A stretch of DNA of 41,284 nt from Perkinsus olseni (taxonomy: Eukaryota > Perkinsozoa > Perkinsida > Perkinsidae). Positions 1 to 13,700 of the stretch are shown here, piece after piece. The stretch spans positions 1 through 41,284 of the forward strand of contig JABANP010000470.1 in the NCBI GenBank assembly GCA_013115135.1, given 5' to 3'. Within the stretch, counting starts at the first letter, position 1. The number at the start of each line of letters is the position of its first letter. Below the pieces are notes generated by a model. That model ran no database searches, was not told where the DNA came from, and saw only the letters and a program-made list of their open reading frames with translations. A program made the position numbers and the translations under genes.

Positions 1-1343
1 ACTGCTTCAGGCAGCGAACTGCGCCAGTAACGTGTTTCAAGTGAGCAGCGATGGTGGAGGCGGATAAGTAGTGATCGGGCAACTCACTTGAGAACCACTT
101 GCACTTCTTGATGTCATCTACGCCACCTCTCAGCGTGCCATAGCGTTTAGCTGCGGAACAATCAATCGGCCTTGAAGAACACCCTTCGACCATGCCCTAC
201 TCAAGTCCGCGGTCAGGATCTTTTTCACCAGTGACTTGGCGTGTTTGTCGAAAGATCGAGGGAAGACTATCTTCCCCGCGAGAATCTTCTGGTAGATACC
301 TACCTAGCGAATTCAGCAGCCATACCACAGCGCGAGCCTTACCCATTGGGTCCTCATCAACGAAGGGCGGATACCCAACCATCATCTCATAAGTAAGGAT
401 TCCTAGCGTCCACCAGTCCACAGCCTTCCCATGGCCCTGAGCAGCACTGTCCTCCAGTCTCTGAGGCAGAGGTTCCGCTAACCTTATTCAACAGTACTTC
501 GGGTGCGATGTACTCGGGCGTCCCACAGAGCGTGTACGTGCGCTGCTCCACGATCTGAGGACGCCGAATAAGGACAACATCCGTACGGTCATTCTCACTT
601 TGGCGAATCCAAAATCGGTGAGTTTTAGATAGCCGTCAGCGCCGAGGAGGATGTTCTCCGGTTTCAGGTCTCGGTAAACGATGTTTTTAGAGTGCAGGTA
701 CTCGAATATGCTCACAATTTGAGCCGCGTAAAATCGGGCAGCGTCGTTTCCGAACCGCCCGACTTTGCGCAGATGGGTGAAGAACTCGCCACCTACGACG
801 TACCTGAGGACGCAGGCTAGAGCGGATAACCGATCAAGACATGACGTCCTCACTCGAGCGCGAGGTAAAGGTGTCGTTCATCGTGGAACGAACCATAAAG
901 GTTGACTATCATCGGATGATGAATCGCCTTGAGGATAGTCTTCTCGGAGTTGATATGATCCACCTGACAGACACTCTCCGTTAACTCATCATAAAGCGGA
1001 ACGAACCGAGCTGCTTCGTCTCAGATTCCCGAGAACATATCAGCCGCGTCCGAGTCTCATGCCAGGGCCTGGCAGCCAGGCAGCTCCCTACTTGTTTGAG
1101 CTTAATTATCGCAGCCTTTTTAAGTATCTTCAATGCGTAGTGCTTCCCAGTCGCTCTGTGCGTCACGAAGCGGACCCTCCCAAAGGACCCCGTGCCCGGC
1201 GTTTTGCCCAGATCGAAGCTCTCAGGTATGCAGGAGTCCAACACACAGCACTCGGCGGCCGGGGGACCGAGCGGCTGTTGGACCGACCCCACGGCCATGC
1301 TTGAGAAGCTCATCACCGATACTGGACCTTCGGTGTTGGGCAT
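1..1343 (-). CDS. PKA catalytic subunit-like AGC protein kinase (3' end beyond window)
   Basis: Ser/Thr kinase of the cAMP-dependent (PKA-C) type, phosphorylating proteins in the cytosol or nucleus. Reading the minus strand, the exons join to give the glycine loop GTGSFGRV, the ATP lysine in YALKILKK, the alpha-C region [17 protein letters not shown], the catalytic loop [14 protein letters not shown], the activation segment [14 protein letters not shown], then [21 protein letters not shown] and [21 protein letters not shown]. This order and wording match PKA-C closely. Introns are inferred at 964-1091, 804-853, 555-598, 437-482, 300-342, 151-200 and probably 19-87; the first six all restore the PKA reading frame. 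I chose the ATG at 1343 because it opens the exon with the glycine loop; a later Met in the same exon is possible. The hydrophobic-motif tail lies outside the window. PKG or another AGC kinase is less likely. Confidence 0.9.
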
Positions 1344-1751
1344 CCGTCAGAGAAGATGTAACGCAAAGCTGAAGACCGTATGGCTGAGTAGACCTCACAA
1401 AGAAGTGATGGAACTCGACCTTTCTCTGTGACAGCGGAGGAATACGCGCGCAACAAGATATGATCCCCCAATCGCCACCAATAGTGATATCCCAAGCGAG
1501 CACGACCGATGGAACCGGCAGCATCATCACCGGTTTCGAATGATACTCCTCGCTACCGGCTTCGAGAGCTCATCAGGTTCCGTGCCCGAATTGCGCACAG
1601 CGCCGGTGCGAAAACGCCCGCAAGAGCCACGCCCATAACTCCTCTTCTCGCACACTGGCGTGATTCAGCAAAAAAGATACCATTGATAGATGACAAACGC
1701 AACAGCATCGGCTCTCCACTCAAGGCTTCACCGCATGACATGGCCAGACTA
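1344..1751. other. Short intergenic stretch between kinase and giant gene, with a possible alternative last exon
   Basis: About 400 bases separate the kinase start from the stop codon chosen for the giant gene. On the minus strand, 1553-1640 reads RGVMGVALAGVFAPALCAI followed by RARNLMSSRSR and a stop. This looks like a single membrane helix with a short basic tail. It could be joined to the giant gene if a GTGATAG donor just before the stop at 1752 is used, which would turn a secreted protein into a type I membrane protein. The acceptor would be a weak AG, so this is only a possibility. Nothing else is recognised here. Confidence 0.3.
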
Positions 1752-4700
1752 TCACCTCTGACTAGGGCAACAATTATACACACAGCCAGCGCTGGACGGG
1801 TCGCACTCCAACAACGAGGCGGCGCCGTAACCGCAGGCGTTCTCGGCCTGCGCAGTGAATGTTATATTCGCCGACACCGAGGGTCGCGGCCATTGGTGGT
1901 ACGCGGTCGTGCCTGAGACCGGTAGCTCCTTTTCGTGTCGGCAAGAAGACGCTTACTGTTGGTGCTGGTGCATTGAGCCTCGCTGGTGCTGCAAATCTTA
2001 TAGCCGCTTATGAAGGACCCACCCGCACTGGCTGGCGGGGACCAGCTTACGGCGATGAACGTACCCGTCTGAGAAAAGCCATGGCCAAATTGCAGTGGAA
2101 CAAGACTACCGTAATGTTGAAATTGGTGGGCGCTGAGGGTAGGTCGCAACTGGTGGCCGTGAAGGCGGTGCTGAACTCCGACCAATCCTGTCGTCTGTTC
2201 CGCGCCCTCGCTCTGAACTGCCATGTTACTCCGCTAGTTAAGTTAACCTGCGAAAGCCCCAGCTCGACACTACACAACACAGTCCCGGACCTACCTCAAC
2301 CCACGGGTCTGCACCATCATACAGAATCTGGTAAGACGTGTCATTGACCCCACCTTGCAGCTGATACCTGCACCCCCACAACGGCCTCACGGAGATGAGG
2401 AAAACCTGGCCGGCCCTACTCGATGTTCGCCTGGTCGTCTCCGCCAGTATCAAACACTTCGCTTCACCGAAGCTTGATGGTGCCGGCACGCGGCCAGTCC
2501 GTGTCATTGCGCCAGATGGTAGCGGCAACTCCTACGCGGTACACTTTCACTCAGCGCCCGAGGGGCGGATACACCCACCGTATGAAGGTCGATCGAGCGT
2601 CCATCCAGGGAGGTCAAGGTGATCCTCGTAGTCGGTTATAAAGGCCTTGGACAGCTCACTGCAGTCGGATACCCACCTGAGAGCCTCAAACGCTGACCGC
2701 ACAGGCATCGGTACCAGCAGCAGCATCACCCGAGAGAGTTTTCCGCCATCACGCACAGTTGGTACTGCTTCTTAGGCGCTAGGCTCGGCACCTCAGCTGT
2801 GGTGATGTTGATCTGAGACATGAACACCATGCCAAAATTCTGAGAAGCAACTTCCCAGCGTCGAGGGCTAAGAGCAATTAGAGCACGCTCGAACCGTTTG
2901 TGATCGGCTTAATCGTGAAGATTTCAAGCCGAGCGTAGGTGGAGCCCGGGTCATGTTAGTGAGGACCTTACATCAGAGGGGGGCGGGCTGCCGATGCTAC
3001 CCATCCACGTATTAGCCATACCCACTCCCACTTCCCACAGCTTGAACCGATACCTTCTCAATGGTATGCCTGACCAAGCTCGATCGACGACAGCAGCAGG
3101 ATGAACACCGGACGCCCACCATTAGAGACCGCGGCTGTCCACTGATACCGCAGCATGCTGCTGTTGCTCGCAAGAGTGTTGATCGGCTGCGTGGGTACCC
3201 CGGGAGAGCTGCCAGCCGTGAAGGTAACGATGTCACTGAGGGGTCCCTCCCCGATAGTGTTCACAGCCGAAATACGAATCTGGTAGTCCGTACCGCTAAC
3301 GAGCCCAGTGAGGGTACAAGAGGTCGGATCTGTCAGCATCGAGAAGAAGATATCAGCATCACCTAGCCCAGACCGAGATCATCACATGGAATGAGGTCCC
3401 TTCCACAAGTCGCGTCTGGCGTGGCAACGTCGATGGCAGTGGCCGGGCCGGTGTTGCGATACACTCGGTAGCCCACAACTGTGCCGTTGTTCATGGCTGG
3501 CTGAGTCCAGTTGAGACCGATCGTCATATTCGAGGACGACAGCCCGGCAATCTACCATAACGCAAATCCTCAAGGGTCGACTGCTTCTGTCCCTCCTACC
3601 TGACTGGGTACTGCCATCTTCTCAGGCACGCTGGCACAGCTTAGCGTGACCGAGGCGGAATCTCGATAACCCTTCGTGCTGTACACTCGCAGGTAGTAAG
3701 ATACCTGATCAAACCAGACAAGTCCGAATCTATGGACTCAACCGAAATTCCCGTGAGCTTTGGGAAAAGAACGAGAAGCGCTAGGAGACACCCATCACGA
3801 GATGAAAGCGCGTGAACTATCAGATACTTATTATGGCCGGGCAGCAGTACGTTCGAGTTCACGCCGTGGGTTCACCCAGCAATGCAAAAAAATGAATACA
3901 AGGCTATCCTAACACTATTAGAAGCCTCGGATTGAGTCAATCCGAGGCTCAATCCAATCGACCACGGCTACACGACCCCGACAGCAATTTATTTGATGTT
4001 GTATTGAAGGGCGAGAGCGTGCTAGTTAATGATGATCCGAGATTGATATCGGTGTTCCCCATGCCCTTGCACGGTGCCCTGCCCTATTTTCATCAGAGTT
4101 ATTATTATTTTGCGCCAATCAGCTCGTTTGGTTGAGTGTTACATCAGCATCACCATCGTCCTAGCCTTGGGTGTGGCCTACCTGCAGAGTAGCGCTCTGC
4201 CGACAGTCCATGTAGTGCTGCATCGCCCAGGAAGCTGTTAGACTCGAATCGAAGGGGCTTGTGAGATCGAGTCCAGGCGGCTCCGAGTAGGGATAGACAC
4301 TTTGCCAGGTGAGACCAGAGTGTTGGGCGAAGAGGCGGAAGCCTGTGATGGGACAGCCGTAGTTGACCGGTGCCAACCACCCGATCCGATTGTGGGTGGC
4401 ATTGCCGTCAGCACGGAATGGAGGATCGGGTTGCTCCATCTGTTTGCAAGCACGCACCTGCCACGAGAATGTCCGAGCCAGGGATCGAACCCGCGACCTC
4501 CCTCTACCTCAACAATCTCGCTCCTGTTCCCTTCTGCAGCTGCGCTCTTCACAGCAACTTGGAAGTAGTACGCCCGGCCAGCCACAATACCGCTGGTAAC
4601 CCTGTACGTCCTGGCTGCTGTGTTCAACAGTTCGTCGTAGAGGCTAAGGCTCAGGTTGCTCGAACCCATGTAGATCAGAGTCGACTTCAACGGGGCGCCG

Positions 4701-7700
4701 TAAGTCAAACTGTTGTTCGGCACGGTCCACTTGATACCGACAGAGGTATCGCCTGATAGACAATGATGCTATTAACCTTATACTCAATATAGACATAAAT
4801 ATATAGTCATTATACGACACTGACCACCATCTACCGCACGCGCTAGCAGTGAAGGGGAACTCACTCGTCGCATCCTCGTCCTCCTCCACCACTGGTGGCT
4901 GTGGTCTCTCAGAGCACCAGACTCGACTGACTGGGGAGAAGTAGCCTGGACCTCCCCCATTCAGCGCAGCCACCTGAAAGCGTCCCGCTTCGTCCCGGCG
5001 AAAGCGGCAGGCCTACTTTGACATAGGTGTAGTTGTTGTGGAGGTTGTAAGTAGTGTTGGCCGCGTCTCTGACGAACATACAGTCGAAGGAAAAGTATCG
5101 CGAGTATGCCGGGACAGCAAGGGGGTAACCCATGTTGTCTGGGGTGACACCGGTGGAGACCTGTACACAGTGGCAGCTAAACCGATAGCAGGGGGGGGGG
5201 TCCTACATGCCAGCCTATTATCGAGCTGCCGCCGTTGTCACCCGACCAGGTCCAAGTGACGGTCATGGTAGTACCAGCAACGGTGTAGTTGTAGTAGGTC
5301 GGGGCACTGGGAGCAGAGGGCATCGCTGCCGCCAAGTGGCTGGCTATTGGTGAGCTCAAACTGGTGCCCGTCTCGCTCACGACTCTGTACCGGGTCCGAT
5401 ACGTTCGACCTGATCAGAGACCAACCACCTTCATTCCCACTAACGGCTCTTTTCACGCGGATGACAGCACAGCGGGCCGAGCCGGTATAGCCCAACCCTA
5501 CCCGTGGTGAGGCCTTCTATCGTATAAGACCGCTGCGTAGCCGACCCTATCTTGACCGTGGTGTACAGACCATTGAGACCATCATCATAGTCCACCTCGA
5601 AGCCTCTGACGAAGGCGCCATGAAGGCCTCCAGGCGATGGCCACTCGAGTCGCATCGAGGTCTTCGAAGAATACAGTCGATCCACGGACAGGCCGGTCGT
5701 TGGGGTATCGGGCTTGTCCGAGCACCTGACGACGCGGGTAGCCTTATCAGTATCAAAGACTATAGTACTAAAATACTGACTAGTTGTTGCAGCGGATTAA
5801 TCAACACATAGGCTACTACTAGTTCTAGGTGGTCTACTAGTCTAGTTAGCACCAGTACCCTGCTACTGCTATTGGGTTATTAATAATGAGTATAAATACG
5901 TGTCCTATGGGTACAAAAAAGACCTCCCAGAGTCCACACAGCTCGAGTCAGTTCTCACCTCCACTTGATATGATCGCTCCTAGCCGAGGTTCCAGCAATG
6001 TTGGCAGCCGACACCGCCAGGCAGAGATACTCCTGACTGAAGGAGCCAACCAGGCCACTGATTGCTGTGCAGTCCAGGGTGTGATTGAGCACTCCACCAG
6101 AAGCGAAGACCGTCGCCTGCGCAGTGCCGGGCCAGGTGTTGCAGTAGACATCACCTGTTGCGTGAATGTAATAATAGTTCACCTTCGCTCCGCCGTCCGA
6201 GACACCGTTCATGTCCCACGACAGACTGATAGCAGTATCGCTGGAGTTGATCACAGCAAGACCGATGGGAGCCCCCGGGGGGTCGGCCGCAGAGATGTTA
6301 ACGACATTAGACTCAGCGCCCACGCCCGACTCAGAAATCGCCTGGACTTTGAAGAGGTAGAAAGCCCCGGCAGTAAGACCGCTGGCTGTGAACTCGAGTT
6401 GGCTGCCGTCGTTGATGTGGTGCTGCGTGAAGGGACCTCCAACGCCGTTGTCAACATAAACGTTCCAGCCGACCAGACTGCAGGAGTGCAGACCGGCAGT
6501 TGAGATCGAATAGCTGACTGTGATAGAGTCGGCACTGCGACTAACCCTCTGTGGTGGTGACGGTTGATCTGGCGTGTCACAGCACCGTGTTGTGACCACA
6601 TCACTTCGGGCGGATTCACCTGAAAAGAAAGATACTCATCATCGCTGATCGCAGGATATCACGAAGAGGCCTCCGAGACTTCACGCATGTAAAGGGTCTA
6701 GTGTCTAGTGTTGATTGCATGTAAAGGGGCCTACCTGCCAAGTTGGTAGCTGTTACGTAGAAGTAAACATACTGCGCTTGCGTGCAGCTGGTAGCGAGGA
6801 CCAGGATATTGGGAGCGATCGAGGAGGACACCGTCGACCAAGTGACGCCGAAGTCAGTCGACTTGTAAACAGCGTTCGAACTCACCGGCGACCCGCCGTT
6901 GTAACCCGTGTTATTCCACCCGATCGTCACCGACGTATCGCCAACGCTCATAACCCTAACGTTTCTAGGAGCCTCCGGCACAGCAGCCGCCACAACAGAA
7001 ACCGTGGGGGACCAGCCGCTACTGCCAGATTCCGTCCGAAGTTGGTACGAAACCAAGTACGTGAGACCGGCTTGTAGCGAGGTGAACTGATGCGTGGTCT
7101 GCACAGTACTATCGAGAGCCACACAGGACTTGTCCGCAGTGTTGCTGTCATCATCGTCAATGCAAACTGTGATGCCAAGGTACTTGGCTCCGTAGAGGTC
7201 CGCAGTGGCGTGAGGGAGACTCCAACCCACAGTGATAGCCGTGGCTGAGGTAGAGACCAAAGTTGGCGCCGTCGAGGGCGTACGAGGAGGTCCACTGCAG
7301 TGGACAGCAACCTAAAACGATGACCATACATCACGACTAAAAACAAATTGCGCCGTGGACTCACCGGTGGACTTTGGGCGCTAACGCCCGCCATGTTCTG
7401 TGCGGCTACTGCGAACCAAACGTACTGCATGGAGCTTGCCACCCCACCCACAACAGCGCAGGCCTGCACGTGCGTCCGACCCGAGAAGTTGGTCGCCGCG
7501 CCGTCGATGGTGTTGGAATGGTTGAAGCTGCTGCCATCAGTGCTCGTGTAGACCAACCAGGCCGTGATGGGACTGCCTCCGTCCACACCATCATGGTCCC
7601 ACTCGACGGTGATGGCGTCATTGGTAGTGCTCGTAGCATGAAGGTTAGTCGGGGACGTCGGAGCGTCGGCCGCAGTCGCCGCCTCGGACACTGGGCTGCC

Positions 7701-10700
7701 ACCAGAGCAACCCACCACGCTGCAAATCTCTACATATGCTCGGTAGCTGTGACCACGGACCACTCCAGTAGGGGTCCGCAACCACGCTGTGCTTGTGTCG
7801 TACACTCTAAAAACTGTATACTCAGCATCATCATCGTCAAGGTCGTCGATATAAACCGTCCAGCCTGTATGAGCCACACTGTGCAGGTCTGCCACCGACG
7901 GGGATGGCAGGTTCACCGTCAAGAGACTGCCAGTCGCGGTGATGTTCGTAGCGGTCGCCGGTGTGTCAGGCGTAGCCGCACAGTAAGTCCCCAAGGCCCC
8001 CGAGTAAGGGCCCATGGGGTCCGTCCCATACGCCCCACCAACGCCATTGCTGGCAGCGACCTTGACCATGATGTAGCTAGCAGCAGTGCAGCTTATCGTC
8101 TGTGTCAACGTACTCGCTGCGACCGTCGAGTCGAGGCTGTAAGAGCCGCCGCTGTCTACTGACGTGTACACGAAGAACTTTTGTATCGGCACTCCCCCGT
8201 TGCTTCCCGGGAACGTCCAGGCTACAGTCACGCTACCGTCAGTCGAGGTGCTCAGCACGGGCGCCGAGGGAGCGTCAGGCACGCCACCACACGCTAGGTC
8301 AAGGTGGCTGCTGTAGCCACCACAACCGTTGAGGCTGCAGGCACGCACCTTTACTCGGTATATATTGGCCGGCGTCAGTCCACTGAGGACAGCCGATTGG
8401 CCGCTGCCGCTGATGATTAGCTTGTGCTCGACAGAAGGGTCCGAGGTGAGATCGATGTACACGACCTCGAAAGACACGACCGGGGCCGAGCTGGCCGGTG
8501 GCACTGCTGAACTCCATTCAACCTCAAGAGTCGTAGCGGTTCCTCCGGCGAACTGCAATGACGATGGTGCAGTGGGAAGGTCCGAGACCATCAGCCTAGC
8601 AGTCGGGCTGTGAGCGCTCCAACCATTGACGTTAAAAGCGCGCGCCCTGATGCAGTAGACGATGCCTGCGGATAGTTGAGGGTAGTTGGTAGTAGTGAGC
8701 GTCAAGGTGCCAGCCAATCGAGCTGATATGAAGGTGTCGTTGCCGGCTACATTGCACGGTCGAATCAAGAACTGATACTCGAGTACAGGTAGGCTGGAGG
8801 ACTCTGCCGTACCGTGGGCAACTGAGAGGCTGAGCGACGGTGTAACCTGGCCACTGATGAAGGTCGGGGCGGTTGGTATCGCGCTTGGCGGCGAGCCCGC
8901 AGTGAAGGTGACGTTAGCCTCGGGAGCGAAGCTGGCATATGCGCCGTTGTACGCAACGACCTTGAAAGTGTAGCTGTGGCCGGGGCCAAGGCCTGTATGG
9001 ACGTAGGAGATCACGCTTGGTCCGACCGTCTTGACGACAGTGAAGGGACCGCCGGAACCCTCACGAAGCGACACTTCGTACCTGTCGCACAGAGATCGAA
9101 CATCAACGAGTAACAGAAGAAGGCGAGTGGCTGCTTCTGGAAGGCATACGGCAACCAACAGGAAGCACGATAGAAGCCAGGAAGTCACTGAATGGTCCAA
9201 TACTACCACAACTAATTTCTGATCGCACTGAAGTTCCACCTAGACCCACGAATAAAAACCTCCTACCTGTCTAGCAGGCAACCGCTGCCTCCTGTTGAGC
9301 CGCTGGGTGTCCACGATACCTTCGCCGTGGTGTCAGTCCGTTCACTGGCAGTGACGCTATCAGGAGGGGAGGGAGGCCCGCAGACTTGATAGTTCAACAC
9401 AGCAGAGCTAACGCCAGCCCCAACTCCGTTCACGGCTTCGACGACGAACCTGATAACATACCTGCGCATGGGAAGCCTCCAGTGATGAGACCTCACCTGT
9501 AGTGCTTGCCTACGGTAAGGCCACTGCTGACCACCGTTGTAAGATCCGTTCCTCCACTATAAACACTGGTGGTGATCTCGCCGAGGTTACCATCGTCCCT
9601 ATACACTCGGTACTCCATCAAAGCCATGCCTCCAGTACTGTCAGGTGCAGTCCAGTGCAACTCCACAGCGCTGTCGGCTCCCGTCGAGGGTCCCACACTA
9701 GGGCGGGCCATCCTACCCGGAGCTACGCAGCAAGTCACCGTGATGTACTGGGCCTTGCTACTCTCCCCTACAGCATTGACAGCAGTGGCTCCGAATCTGT
9801 ACGTCTCCGACGGTGTCAGGCCTGTGACCACAAAATCAGCAGCCGATGGGTCGGAGCCGTCACACACCAGCACGTCCAAAGCCGTCGCCAAACCGCCTGC
9901 CGATCGATACAACTTGAACCCGGTCACCGGCAGGCCAGCGCTCGGCGCCATAACCGCTATAGTAGCGTTATAGACCCATCGAACCCTGACCGCCGAATCA
10001 CCGAGGCGATCACTACTGTCGGCGTAGATGTCCAGCGTGTAGGGCTGCTGTGGCGCTGAGGCAGCGTGGATGTAGGACACCGGTGACCAACAACAGTCCA
10101 CCACGTCAGCCAATGCATTAGTGAGGGTTATGTTATTGACGCCTCGCACACGGAAGCCGTAACGCAACCCCGGGGTTAGACCAGCCACGGGGGAGGTCAG
10201 CGTGGTCGGGCTCGCTACGGTGGTCCACTGGGAGCCTCCAAGTCCATCATCCCGTTGAAGTTGGTAGTTCAAAATCGGCAACCCTCCAGTGGAGTTACTC
10301 GCCGTCCACTGTACTTCCATATACGTATCATTGCTGCTCACCCATTGGACAGGCCCAGGAGCACTGGGAACGCCAGCCGCGCGCGCCCAGATGATCGATG
10401 ATGGAAGGCCCACTATGGAGGTATTCGCCGTCTGTTGTGTCTGGAAGTTGGCGCTTCTCACCTTTAGACAGTAGCCCCCGGTATCCCCAGCGTTGTAGTG
10501 GTAGCTCCTCACGTCCCCAACGACCTCCCCTACAATATAGTAGGTCACCGAGTCGCACCAGTAAGATGCCTCCGACGCAGCCGCAAGAATTTGATAGCCG
10601 AGAATCGGGCAAGCACTAGTGACCATCGTAGGAGGACTCCACGCTAGAGTGATCTGTCCAGAGTCTCGCTGGCTCGGAGCGACATCGACCGGTGGTGGCG

Positions 10701-13700
10701 GCAGCTCGCAGGCCCTGAACGTTACTGTGGAGCCTCGGGCGCTCTCACCTACCACATTAACCACACCCATCTGGAAGCGATACTCGAAGCCACCGCTGAG
10801 CCCAGTAGCGATACACAGCGCAGTCGTTAGCGAGTCACAGACAATCTGTGTAACTGCCCCCCCTCGGCCGTCGTCCCTGTAGACACGGTAGCTAGTCAGG
10901 GGACTACCGCCATCATCAGACCCAGAGGCCCACTGAAGTGTAATAGAGCTCGCACTGGTACTGACCAACTCCAAGGCTGGCACCACTGGAGGGACAGTCG
11001 CGACATACTCGGCCTTCACCGAGGACCGGGTGCAGCTGCCCGACGGATATGCGCTGACTACGTTGCAAGCCCCGACCTGGAAGTAGTACAGGGAGCCTGC
11101 ACTGAGGTAGAGCATCCCGGACACAGTGCCTCCGCCAAGCCACGCACGGGTCGTGATGGCCCCGGCAGTGGTACCATAGTAGACTTCATAGTGCGTGATA
11201 GAGGTACCACCGTCATCAGAAGGTGCGTCCCAGGCGAACGATATGTTCGTACGAGATCTCGAGGCCACCCGAAGATTCGTCGGAGCGCCGGGCAACCCAG
11301 CAGCGATAACAGTAACGGTACCAGACTGCGCACCCTCACCGGCCTCGTTAGACGCTGTCACCCAGTAGGTGTACTCAGCGCCCGTAACTATACCGGTCCT
11401 ATGCTCAGCGTAGCGCTGCGTTGCTGCTGCGTCATGGACCACGAACGGCGCCGCGTTGCCGAGACTAGACCGCGCGTACACCTTGTAGCTGATCAGGGAG
11501 GCGCCATTGATCTGGGCCGGAGGGTTCCACGTCAGACCGACATAAGATCTGCTCGAGTTCGATCTGTCCAGTCCCGTCGGGGCGCTGGGTGGGAGGGCAC
11601 AGTAGCCGGTAGCAACCGTGCTGTAATCCGACCACTGGACGAGGTTCTCAGCCCGCACTCGGAAGGAATAAAGATTCCCCGTGGTGCAGCTGTCAAACAC
11701 AGTGCTGACAGTTGTGGAACTTGTGGTAGCGATGAGCACCCAATAGCCCAGGGCGTGGTCCTGGGCATCCACCTCGTAGTGCAGCACCGCCAGCCCACCA
11801 TCATCGGCTGGAACTGACCAGCGGACCTCTATCTGTGTCGCAATGCTTCGGAGCAGCTGAACGTTCTGCGGCGGCGAGGGTGCCTCAGCAGCGTACGCGC
11901 ACACGTCGCTGCTCCTCGAACTGGTCTCCACCAGCATAGCCCCTCCACCACCGTCACCAACGGTTCCTTCGTTATCAGCCGACACGACAAAGCAGTAGCG
12001 CTGACCAGCCACCAGACCGTCACTCAAGTCAACGTCAGCATTCGTGACCGTAGGAACCGTACTGGCCACCACACGGTCAACAGCCCCACCGTGGCCGTCG
12101 TCCATGAAGACAGTGTAGCTCTTGACGCTGCCACCACCAGATGGAGATGACCAGCTCAGACCAATGGCTGTGCGGTTGCTGTAGCTCACATTGGGAGCGG
12201 ACACGGCTGACGGAGGCACTTGGGCCCACACAGCGGTCTCCTGCGTCCAAGTGGACAGACCACCGTTGGTGACCGACCGAACCTGTACAGTATGGCGAGA
12301 CTCGGCAGTCAGGCTGCCGGCCATGTAGGCCAATGAGGAGTCAACGGTGTGTTCAACACCATCCCAAAGGACCACGTACCTGACAGAACACCACCCTTCA
12401 CCGACCCAGCACAGTCGTCAACTCACGAAGTAAGAGCGCAGCCTCCGTCGTCCAACGGGGTCAGCCATGCAACAGTTATCGAAGAGAGGCTCCTCGCCGA
12501 GATGTACAGACCCCTCGGGGCCTGCGGAGGTGCGCACGCCCACAGTGTCGTCGCTTCCGAGTGATTACCTACAGTAGAAATAACAGTCCCGACAGACACT
12601 CGTCTGGCCCTAGACAAACGTACCAGTCCCTGCATCGTTCTTGGCTGCAACTCTGAAGCTATACTGCGCTCCCGTCGTCAGCATGGAAGCGACATAGCTG
12701 GTAGTAGCGCCGGAATAGATCTCCTCCCAAGTGCCGTTGTCACGCTGTAGCTCCAGACTGTAGGTGCGTATCTGCCAGGGCACTGGCCTCAAGGGAAAGT
12801 AACCAGGCTCTTACCGTAGCTCCCTGATCATCAGGCTCCGCCCACTGCAAAAAAGCGGACGTCCGCGTAGTGCTGGTACACAGCGGCGACGAGGGCGTAC
12901 TGGGAGGTCCTGCTGCCAGCAGAGGTGGTGAGGTCTGTGATGGGTGCCCAACACCAACAGCGTTCTTTGCTCGGATGGTGTACGTATAAGCTGCCCCTGC
13001 CATAGGAAAGATCGCAAATACTCAACATCGACGTAGAGCAACCTCACCCGCAGTGACGTTACCATCTCTATACCGCAGCTGCATCGTGTCCTGTACCGCA
13101 GCCGAGGCGTCCAAGGGGACCATGACCATCAACGGTGGATGCAGCGACCCATCCGGCATCGTTGGCGCCGAGTTGTAGTAGTAGCCTTCAACGTACACCC
13201 AGACGTAGAAGCTCTCGTTGTGATGTAGCCCGCAGCCGGAAAGCCCAACGTTCTGCTGCACATTGGTGACCAGCAGGCCGGATCTCTTGCACTCCGTACC
13301 ACCGAGAGCGCCTCTCCCCATCCGAGCATGGGACTCGGTCATGGCCGGCGGGCCTCCGTCAGCCTCCGACCTCACCACGAACACCCAAAGCCGTCCTCGC
13401 GCCATCTCTGGGACGAATGATACCGTGAAGCCATCAGTGGTGACCGCGCCGTTGAGGTAAGGGTTAGTAGCGAACCTATTGGAGACGGCGTTCGGGACGG
13501 CCACATCCAGGCGACTGAATTCCCCATCGGTCGCCCCCGTTGTCCCATCATCGAGGTAAATATGGACAGTGTACAGTCCACCAGCCTGATACGTTCCCAA
13601 GAACTGCCACGCCACCTGCACTCCTGCAGTGACGCCCACACCCTGGAAGACAGCAGTACTGGCTCCTGGCGCAGTAGGCGGCGACACTGATTTCATCTGG

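Larger units (their letters stand above)
1752..13021 (-). other. FN3 tract II and C-terminal tail of the giant protein
   Basis: A second run of about 25 FN3 domains. The longest exon block is 9540-12375, with others at about 7350-9080, 6770-7300 and 5950-6600, and many short exons below 5700. Typical text: LSWSSPSGGGSVKSYTVFMD, YRVYRDDGRGG, FRVRAENLVQWS. Below about 5 kb the domains are split into small exons (for example LAPKKQYQLCVMAENSLG near 2760-2810 and SGVTWQFRARARNRRQDWS near 2190-2240), and long introns sit at about 5760-5940 and 3890-4140. The last intron (GTAAGCG donor to CTCAG acceptor) joins to ITFTAQAENACGYGAASLLE and a Cys-rich end (CDPSSAGCVYNCC). Confidence 0.68.

Noticed and set aside
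964..1091. GGTTCGTTCC in the long kinase intron as a fourth tRNA-like intron core
   Set aside because: The B-box match is poor and the CATC end at 20 nt is missing.
3833..3889. A plus-strand stretch reading AGQQYVRVHAVGSPSNA, like an FN3 strand F
   Set aside because: It is very short and ends at a stop, with no other FN3 strands beside it on that strand. Coincidence with local sequence symmetry is more likely than an inverted exon.
9080..9270. GATCGAAC (plus strand) in an approximately 190-nt intron as a further tRNA-like core
   Set aside because: Only eight bases match the core and the fixed spacing is absent.
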